A DNA stretch of 64,000 nucleotides from Heterodera schachtii (Eukaryota > Nematoda > Chromadorea > Rhabditida > Heteroderidae), in NCBI GenBank assembly GCA_023374025.1, contig SIJG01000085.1, forward strand, positions 362,110 through 426,109, read 5' to 3'. Below the pieces are notes generated by a model. That model ran no database searches. It was not told the DNA's origin and saw only the letters and a program-made list of their open reading frames with translations. Within the stretch, counting starts at the first letter, position 1; every line of letters starts with the position of its first letter. This document shows positions 56,706 to 64,000 of the stretch, in pieces. The translations under genes and the position numbers were made by a program.

Positions 56706-57595
56706 TTCTTAAATTTATAGATTTGAGGGACCGAACTTAATAAACTATAATTTTTCTTAGAAACAGAATTTTTTCTAATTTTGCGAAAATATTTAATAAA
56801 ATTTTTAAAGCAAAATTACTATTTTTCCTAACAATTCTTCATTTAAAAAATGCAGCCCAAAAATGCAAAAAATATTATTTTTGGTAGAGCTACTGTCAAT
56901 AAAGCTCAAAAAATTTCAAATGATTTTCAAAAATTTTCCCAGCGGCGTTTGACGGCACCGCCGGTTTTTCCATCCGTTTTTTTTTGAAATCGTGCCGCAT
57001 AAAAATAATTTTGTTTTGAGCTAATAAAATTACCGATAATGTCAAAAAATGATTCAAGCCTTTAAAATAAAATCTTAAATTTTGAGCCTTAAATAAGGTT
57101 GGTGGTTAATTTAATTTATTATTCATTGAATAAATCACTTCCAAATTTGTGTTTGATCTTTTCGTAAAAGCCGTTATTGGCGTTTCAAAACTTTTTGATT
57201 CTTAAGAATTTCAATTATTTCTCAGGAAATCTCTACATAAAAAAAGAAATTTGTACTAAAAGGTGCGAAATATGTACCAAAAAGTGTCTTATTAATTAAT
57301 ATGTTGTATTCCGGAAAAATAAAAAATAAATTCCATTTTTTGTTCGCATACACAAAAAAGAAATTTAGCTTTTCCTATTATTTGAGCACAGATATTTTAG
57401 GAAAAAAAATAAATATTTTATCAATTTAAAGCCCAATTAATTAATAATAAATTATTTAAATATTTATGTGACAGAAAACAAAACAAAAAGTGATTGCTTG
57501 TGAAGTTCACAGAATTCATCATATGCTTCGCGCCATTTGCTTATTTCACCGGCTGTTTCTCAGTTTCTCTTCCCGCCGCTCTTTCCTTCAAAATT
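56706..57595. other. AT-rich, no gene; one GC-hairpin relic
   Basis: At about 56938-56962 (ccagcggcgtttgacggcaccgccgg) a decayed minus-strand copy of the hairpin core. Otherwise no structure. Confidence 0.4.
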
Positions 57596-57602
57596 CGGTC
57601 TG

Positions 57603-58725
57603 AATTTTCAAATATTTTTTATTTTCATTTTTTTTAAATTTCCAAATTCGTTCGTTTGCCTTTGATTTTTTGCTGCCCCTCGGCGTTTTGCTGTTGTTGG
57701 TTTTCCGTCGATGGCACTTTGTACGGCACGTCCAACCCAAGCAAACTTTCACGGCGTTGCCGCCCGTGGGACACGCCAATGGTTTCGGCACTTTCTGTTG
57801 ATTGGTCCTCCATCATTTCTGGCCAGTATTTTTCGATTTCTCACCAATGCCCTCCCTCACGTCGCCGAGTGCCTTTTCGGCACGTTCGCCGGCATTTTTC
57901 TCGTCGATGCCATTCGGCGGCACTCGTCGGCCCTGCTGGCCATAAATCCTTTCACCTGCAATTACCAAACTTCATTTTGCTGCCACTCTTCTGTATATAT
58001 TTGGCACCTTCTCGGATTGATATGTACGGGTCCTGTGCCTAAAATGAAAAATACGGCATAAATTGATTTAATACCCAAAATTCATAATTTAAATCCAATA
58101 ATTAGAGCTCGACTTTTGAGGCATGTGTCTTTTTTTTGCGCATTAGTTCCGTTAAAAGCATAAAAACAAATTTTCCACTTGGCTTGAGGCTTATACGTTG
58201 ACTTTTATTATATCTTTTTGGGGATTTTCGTGCCTTAAATGCCTTTTTTGGCATTTTGCCATTTTGATGCCTTTTTGGCGTTTTTCCCGAGAAAATCCAT
58301 TAAAAATGCAATAAATCGTGAAAATACACCTCTAAAAAATGACCCGAAAAAACTCAGAAAATACATCCCTAAGAATTGAAAAATTTTCAAAAATTATTCG
58401 CCAAAATTTTATTTTTTTGATAAAATTTTAGGTTTTAAAAATTTTCCTTTTTCCAAAAAAATTTTCAAAATATTTTAATAATCATTTAAATGCCAATATT
58501 AGGTTTTTGACTAAGTTTTACGTGTTTTGCTCCCAAAAATCCTTAATAAAAAAAATTTTAAATGCCTTTTTTGGGATTTTCATGCCTTTTTTTCAATTTT
58601 TTGGTGCCTTTTAGTCGTGTTCTACCAACAAATTATGAAATTTAATTGCTCATCTGATAGCCAAAAACAATTTGAGCGGACGGAATAAGCCAAAGCAAAA
58701 AGAAAATTGTTATTATTTCGTGCAT
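57603..58725 (-). CDS. Predicted secreted protein, model uncertain
   Basis: ATG at 58725 opens MHEIITIFFLLWLIPSAQIV, a good signal peptide. After an intron containing the element 58103-58624, an exon from 58042 (after tttcattttag) reads AQDPYISIREGAKYIQKSGS. Further blocks are GERIYGQQGRRVPPNGIDEK, GERAEKALGDVREGIG, and in another phase MMEDQSTESAETIGVSHGRQ and VPYKVPSTENQQQQNAE to a stop near 57603. The last phase change would need an intron of only 26 bases, so the 3' part may contain a frameshift. Gln/Glu-rich, no recognised domain. Confidence 0.4.
58103..58624. mobile_element. TAGAG-type element in an intron
   Basis: Starts TAGAGCTCGAC, ends GTGTTCTA; flanks ccaataat / ccaacaaa (6 of 8). 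Interior as in 54336-54899. Confidence 0.75.
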
Positions 58726-59278
58726 TTTGCCAGGGATTTAAATAAAAATAATATATAATTTTTATATTTAAATTATATTTTTATTTAATAAATCGATTTG
58801 ATCGGCTGAAAATTAGGAAATTGTAAAAGTGTTGTGACCGCACACAGCAGCTCAGGCGGTCGCTTTTATATCCCGATTTTCAACTTTTTGTTTCGCCATC
58901 CGTCGCCCCCCCCCCCCAAATTTTTGTTTTTTGTTTATTTTCTTTCGGCCAAAATGCTCACACTTTTCTGCTGCCTTTTTATGTTTACACAATTTGGCCA
59001 AATGTAAACAAAATTTATTTTCTTTTGTCGGCAAAAATCGAAGAAAGGCGCCGCCGCCACTTTTTCATCCTTTTTTAAAATTTTCTCCGATCTTTGGTGT
59101 CTTTTATTATTTGATGTATTTTAATTTGTTATTTCACTTTCATTGTATTTATTTCTTTCGAGAGTGGCGAAAGGATGGGCCGTGCAATTACATCGGCGGG
59201 TCTTCGCTACCTCGCGAAATGAGCACGTCGAGACTCGGGAACGGGTTGAACTGGTGCTAGAGATGTTTCCTAAATGCC
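58726..59278. other. No gene seen; includes half of a separated repeat
   Basis: 59215-59250 (atgagcacgtcgagactcggg) recurs at 62078-62110. C run at 58905-58916. Confidence 0.4.
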
Positions 59279-59613
59279 AACGGGTTCGAAAATAAAAAAA
59301 ATGTGACACATATAAATTCATAACTTAGTTAAATTTCAATTCAAATTAATATTTCATGATATCTTCAATAGCTTTAGAATATTATTTTTTAAATTTTTTA
59401 CTATAAAAATTGTTTAAAATTTCAAAAAATCGTTGGTTCAATTATTTAGCCATAACTTTTTTATACTTAATAAAAATAATTTAAAAAAATATATTCTAAT
59501 AAAGAACAGTTCAGGCTATTGAATGATACCATGGAATATTAATTTGGTTTAAATTAAACCAAGTTATGAATTTATATATGTCATATTTTTTTAATTTTCG
59601 AACCCTTTGGCGG
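59279..59613. mobile_element. Fold-back element
   Basis: gggttcgaaaataaaaaaaatgtgacac and aattcataactt at left are inverted at right (aagttatgaatt ... atttttttaattttcgaaccc). The loop contains agccataacttttttat and gaatgatacca, as in the other fold-backs. Confidence 0.8.
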
Positions 59614-59965
59614 ATTTAGGAAATGCTCATAGACGGCGTAATTTAGTAAACGTCCCAGCACGGGTCGAAGTTCCATCCACCTTGGCCATTTTGCATTTGT
59701 AAGGATTAAAGCGTCATTAAAACTATATATGCATGCTGAAGATTGTCCTAATTGAATTTGTTCATCTTGATATAAATGATGTTATATCATTTTATAAACC
59801 GTCAATTGGATAGGAAACGGAAAAATAAATCATAATTACACAAAAGCAACCAAATTTTATATTTTCGGTAATTCGGTAGCTCTAGATTTTTAGTTATATA
59901 AATAAAAAGATTTTCGCAAGTTAAAAATTTAATTCTTTAACTTTTAAACTCAAAACATAACCAAA
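59614..59965. repeat. Repeat pair with 62120-62290
   Basis: 59690-59835 (cattttgcatttgtaaggattaaagcg ... cgtcaattggataggaaa) matches about 62131-62270. With the 59215/62078 pair, this shows that 62078-62290 is the locus without the fold-back and its neighbours, or the reverse. Confidence 0.7.
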
Positions 59966-60151
59966 AAAAAAGGGTTGCCGCGGGTCGAGAAAATGTCGGG
60001 ACATCCAAACTCTACTCTGCTCGGCCTTTTGTCCGCCCTTAACGTCAAAATGCCGAGCAATGCGCTCGATTTGCCTCCGTATTCCGCTTGTGCCATGGTC
60101 GAATTATACGAAGAACGGAAAAACGCCAGAGGCAACACAAAAGGACCCTAA
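59966..60151 (+). pseudogene. Histidine acid phosphatase C-terminal exon fragment
   Basis: Open frame KMSGHPNSTLLGLLSALNV, then LDLPPYSACAMVELYEER and TAA. This aligns with the C-terminal catalytic region of histidine acid phosphatases (usual form: Ser-Ala-His-Asp-Thr, LL-x-AL, then PPYA and an E-L). The catalytic HD pair is HP here, so it is unlikely to be active. No other phosphatase exon lies next to it on the left; it is either an orphan exon or the last exon of a decayed gene. A transposon starts 34 bases on. Confidence 0.65.
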
Positions 60152-60184
60152 TATTCTCCGTAATAACCTATTTAAAATAATTAG

Positions 60185-61069
60185 TAGGGCATCCAAAAAT
60201 ATGGATATAAAATCGCGAAATATGGCCATAAAATATGGACCAAAAATCGCAAAATATGGACATAAAATGACAAAAATCTCCAAATATGGACATAAATGGC
60301 AAAAAGGTCAAAATATGGACATAAATCTTTCAAAATTGAGTGTAAAATTTCTTCAAAATTGAGGGTTAAATTTTCAAAAATATTCTTCAAGTTCATTAAA
60401 TTCTATTAAAATACATCTAAAATGGCTAAATACGGTATAATAACTAGGGTTCGGAAAAATATGGATATAAAATCGCGAAATATGGCCATAAAATATGGAC
60501 CAAAAATCACGAAATATGGACATAAAATGGCAAAAATATGGACATAAATTTTCCGAACTAAGGGGTAAATTTTTCAAATTCATTAAATTCTAGTAAAATA
60601 CATCTAAAATGGATAAATTCGGTATAAGAACTCGTTTTAGAAGAAAAAAAACAATTTCTAGAGAAAACCGACCAACAAAGCAAAATTTTCCATTTTTTGC
60701 TTATTTTTGACGTAAATTAACAAATTTTTAAGAAAATTTAAATTTAATCAATTTTTTCGACAAAATTTTGCGAAAAAATGTCTTTTTCGGAAATTTTTCC
60801 GGTCTTTGGGGTTAAAGCGGTTAGCTGAATGGGGCCGTTCTAATAGGGGTTTTTTGGAAAAATACCAAAATATAGACATAAAATATGGATAAAAATGCCA
60901 AAGTATGGAAAAATATGGAAATATGGGCATAAATTGCGAAATATGGAAAAAATGGATATGGAAACCCATCCCGGAAGCTTCAAACCAAGTTAAAAACATG
61001 TTTTTCGTGCGTTTTAGGCCCCCCTCAGTCCAGAAAAAAATATGGATTTCCATATAATTGGATGCCCTA
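60185..61069. mobile_element. TAGGG-type (hAT-like) element, ATATGGACATAAA family
   Basis: TIRs TAGGGCATCCAAAAATATGG and the inverse ending GGATGCCCTA; perfect 8-bp target duplication ataattag (60177-60184, 61070-61077). Subterminal arrays of aatatggacataaa. An internal stretch starting TAGGGTTCGG (60445) repeats the left end, so it may be nested or tandem. 885 bases. Confidence 0.92.
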
Positions 61070-61077
61070 ATAATTAG

Positions 61078-61600
61078 ATGCACTTATGCCAAAATTAAAA
61101 TCGATTACCAAAAAGGTAAAAGTTACTAATTTGAGCGACGAAAACCAAGCTGAAAAGCAAAATTATTACTTTTGCTTATTTTTACAGAAATTTATTGAAA
61201 AGCATTTTGCTTTTTATGAAATTTAAAATTATTCAATGTTCTTCTCTCTTCTTTCGTGTCTTCCGCATCGCCTATAAATACCCCTCACTTCATCCCTCCC
61301 TATTCATTTTACTCATTCGACACAAAAAAATTTTTTTTTAATTCATCGTTCGCTTAAATGAATTAATTGTCTTCAAAATTGAATGTCCAACCCCCCCCCC
61401 CCCCCTCATAACACTGTCAACCTTTTTTTAGACTAATGCTATTAACATGGCTAATAACATCCCCCTTTTGAATTGAAAGTGTATTGGAATGAGAGAAGAT
61501 GGAGGACGGCTGCCATGCAAGCATCAGCAAATGGCGGCGGGGGTGGGATTTTTTGAGTTGTTCATCACGAAAATGATTTTTTCTTCCCTTTTTTTTAGCT
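61078..61600. promoter_or_regulatory. Possible promoter region
   Basis: Contains tcgcctataaataccc (TATA-like) at about 61268-61283 followed by pyrimidine-rich sequence and a C homopolymer at 61391-61405. No coding start is certain downstream. Confidence 0.3.
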
Positions 61601-62100
61601 GGTGGCGGAGGACCGCCACAGCCCGCACCAGTCCCCGCGCCCCTCCCCCATTTGCTGCTATGGCACAACCAAGGAGACCATGTCTTTGTTATTGGAGAGG
61701 ACGGAGGTAGCAATTCTTGTTGCAATTAATTTTCGTTTTATACATAACTTTTTCTTTTTGTCTTATACAGAAATCCAAGTGTTGTGAAGCTGCGCCTGTT
61801 CCGCCTTAGCTTGCTGCTCGTACTGCTCCAACTTCTGTTGCTCCGAGCGCGCCGAACAACTCCCCCATTTCCTGGTGTGGCATTTCCAAGGAGACAATGT
61901 GTTGTTATTGGAGAGGACGGAGGTAGCAATTCTTATTGCAATTTTTTTTCGTTTTATGCATAACTTCTTTTTTTGTCTTATACAGAAGTCCAATTGTTGT
62001 GAAGCTGTGGCTGCTCCGCCTTCGCTTGTTCCTTGTACTGCTCCATCGTCTGCTGCTCCGAGCGCGCCGAACAAAAAAAGATGAGCACGTCGAGACTCGG
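61601..62100 (+). repeat. Tandemly repeated exon-intron unit
   Basis: Units 61670-61860 and 61880-62075 repeat in order: gttattggagaggacggag with gtagca donor, an AT-rich 60-base spacer, ttatacag acceptor, then a Ser/Ala/Pro/Leu-rich coding-like stretch. Plus-strand frames can be spliced in phase across both (VIGEDGG then VVKLWLLRLRL or, in another phase, ERTE then KSNCCEAVAAPPS). Minus-strand frames are also open, so neither strand nor product is certain. Confidence 0.45.
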
Positions 62101-63162
62101 GAACGGGTTGAATCGGGAATGGGTCGATCATTTTGCATTTGTATGAATTAAAGCGTCATTAAAACTGTGTATGCTGAAGATTGTCCTATTTGAATTTGTT
62201 CTTCTTCATATAAGTGGTGCTATAGCTATACATATATCATTTTATAAACCGTCAATTGGATAGGAAATGGAAAATAAATAAATCATAATAATTTAAGAGC
62301 AACCAAATTTAGCAATAAAATGTATTTATAGGATTTTTTAATTTTGATTTTTAAGGACATTAATTAATTATCCCAAAAAGCCTCAAATTTTGCAATTGAA
62401 AAAATTTGACAAAAGACAAAACTTTCCGTGTGTTCTTGTGCTGCTAAATATCGGGATCTTAGATTGTTAATAAACCAAATCAATTGAATGTGCGAATCAG
62501 AAAGTGCCTTTCATGCCGTAAATTAAATGATTTTAGTCAATTAAAAATAGCGATTTACTTAATTTTTGAATTTTCGTTTTGTTTGATCAGGACACACAAA
62601 AATTGTATTTAATGACAACAAAAATAACAAAGAAAAGGTGAATGTTTGTCATCTTTGAATTTTAATGACATGTTTTTTTTGTTGTTCTGAGTGTTTATAC
62701 ACTTTTCTTTTCATTTCGATTTTATGTTTTTAACTCATCAGAGGACAATTACCCGAAATTGTCAAATTATTCCTTTTAAATATTTTTATAAATAAATATT
62801 TTTTAATATTTTACTTTAATTTCAATTAAAATTATACAACAAAAGCATAAAAATTGGAATTACTACAACACATGATTATAATTCGAGAACAAAGAATGTC
62901 AATTGATAAAGTCAACACGGAAGGAGCGGACGGCGGCGGAGAGAGCGAACGAATGGCGGGGAAAATGGAAAATTAAATGGACAAATTAACAATTAATTTG
63001 TGAGGGTAATTAGTGAAACAAATGAATGACATTGAAGCATTTTGTCCAGAGCAATTTTCCTGCTGATAAATGAAAACGATAAGAAAAAGCATAGGCAAAT
63101 GATCAGTTTTGAATTCTTTGAAAATTAAATAAATTTTTACAAAATATTTCTTTATTTAAAAA
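62101..63162. other. No gene seen
   Basis: 62131-62290 belongs to the repeat pair with 59690-59835. The rest is AT-rich, with a GC-richer patch at 62915-62965; 5' flank of the phosphatase gene. Confidence 0.4.
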
Positions 63163-63530
63163 ATGCACCAAATTATTAATTTATATTTATTTATTCTGTT
63201 CTTCGCACCTAATTTTGCTGAAAAACTTCGGTATGCACAGATTATTTGGCGCCACGGGGACAGAGCGCCGCTGGAAAAGCCTTACCCCGGCGATTTGAAT
63301 GGTCAACGAAAAATTAAATTTAAAAAAATAATTAATTAATTAATTTCAGATGAAAGCAAATGGACCAGAGGATGGGGCCAACTGACAATTGTTTTGTTTT
63401 TTAAATTTCGAAATTTAAACAGTGCAAACAAATTCAGGATGGAATGCGGCAAATGGAGGAGCTTGGCCAATTCCTCCGGGAGCGTTATGCCGCTGCAAAT
63501 TTTTTGCCGCAACATTTTGACAGAAAAGAG
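63163..63530 (+). CDS. Histidine acid phosphatase, first three exons (gene continues beyond)
   Basis: Exons 63163-63301, 63350-63390 and 63438-63530 stay in frame. MHQIINLYLFILFFAPNFAE is a signal peptide. Then QIIWRHGDRAPLE carries the catalytic RHGxRxP motif, followed by WTRGWGQLTIDGMRQMEELG and FLRERY, the standard GQLTxxGxxQxxxLG block of the family. These enzymes hydrolyse phosphate monoesters at acid pH in lysosomes or secretions. The acceptor giving DGMRQ was chosen over one 18 bases earlier because it restores the family spacing. The third exon ends in a gtgaga donor; later exons, including the HD motif, lie past the window. Confidence 0.88.
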
Positions 63531-64000
63531 GTGAGAAAGCATTGATTGATTATTGATTGATTGGGGATATCAATATGTGAATATTAATCTCCAGTCAAAA
63601 AGTACAGTCAATTTTTAATTTGAATTTAATCAGACCGCTAAATTAGAAATTGAATTATATTGTAAGGCCAAATTGGGAAGGTGACCGATCAGTTTTCGTC
63701 ACTATTTGGTTAGTAACCGAGAAATAACTAAAAAACTTTGGTTTAATAAAAAAAAAAATTTCTCGATTATTTTTTTTAAGTGGACTAATTAGGTTTGAGA
63801 CAGAGAAAAATAAATTTCCGCGAAAGGAAGATTAATAGACTAATTAAGGAGACAATTGAACGCCAAATTGGTGACCGAATTAAATTGTAAGGTCCAATTA
63901 GGAAAGTTGACAATAGAAGTTATTTGAATAAAATGAGCTAATTACCGAAAAATCAATTTGAGTAAGGAACCATTAATGAGAATAGGTATGTAATTAATTT
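63531..64000. other. Intron or intergenic sequence, no exon recognised
   Basis: AT-rich; presumably intron 3 of the phosphatase gene. Confidence 0.4.

Noticed and set aside
57740..57840. A 26-base intron joining the last blocks of the gene at 57603-58725
   Set aside because: Shorter than any spliceosomal intron I would accept in nematodes; a frameshift is more likely.
60060..61083. Frames with Tyr/Phe/His/Ile repeats
   Set aside because: Translations of the aatatggacataaa arrays at the ends of a transposon.

Overview
This is a eukaryotic genomic window, AT-rich, with small multi-exon genes, mostly short introns bounded by GT-AG and sometimes GC-AG, and a very heavy load of short transposon-derived DNA. 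There are no operons, ribosome binding sites, rRNA genes or CRISPR arrays. I infer a plant-parasitic (cyst-type) nematode from three things: many short Lys/Glu-rich genes starting with a signal peptide, GC-AG introns, and a gene made of repeated helix-turn-helix units like ones I recall from cyst nematodes. The species is not proven by the sequence. All gene models were spliced by hand; those called confident keep the reading frame through every exon.

Layout. 1-3 kb: gene debris (end of a coiled-coil protein, sugar-transporter exons in a hairpin, a Gln-rich exon with an in-frame stop, an exon cut by a repeat module). 3-9 kb: repeats around a Mediator subunit 21 gene (minus, 4913-5717), a nested transposon pair (6685-8305) and a second transporter fragment. 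9-10.7 kb: exons of unrecognised minus-strand genes. 11-15 kb: repeats only. 15.6-17.2 kb: a predicted secreted disordered protein. 17.6-21 kb: a cluster of inverted-repeat elements. 21-24.6 kb: a four-unit helix-turn-helix gene and a secreted Lys/Glu-rich gene. 25.4-31 kb: a ten-exon single-pass membrane protein gene whose signal-peptide exon plus promoter region is present three times in tandem. 31.8-42.1 kb: a tandem duplication with two copies of a DTX3-like Deltex E3 ubiquitin ligase; copy 2 (39116-41756) is intact and copy 1 has a transposon in an exon. 42.5-43.8 kb: a secreted repeat protein with frame conflicts. 45.6-49 kb: a complete UDP-glycosyltransferase gene. 49.2-52.3 kb: a probably autonomous DNA transposon with an intact 723-residue protein. 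52.3-58.7 kb: four small genes of unknown function, three interrupted or flanked by transposons. 59-64 kb: a histidine acid phosphatase fragment, repeats, and the first exons of a histidine acid phosphatase running off the window.

The strongest structural theme is a set of non-autonomous elements that begin TAGGG or CAGGG, end in the inverse, and are flanked by 8-bp target duplications, as in the hAT superfamily. Each family has its own repeated word next to the ends, and many share an internal module centred on a GC-rich hairpin. Two of them can be dated because the duplicate Deltex locus keeps the empty site. The most novel candidate is the 49152-52259 element, which combines a 12-bp terminal repeat, a 4-bp target duplication and an intact spliced gene of a transposase-like family I cannot assign.
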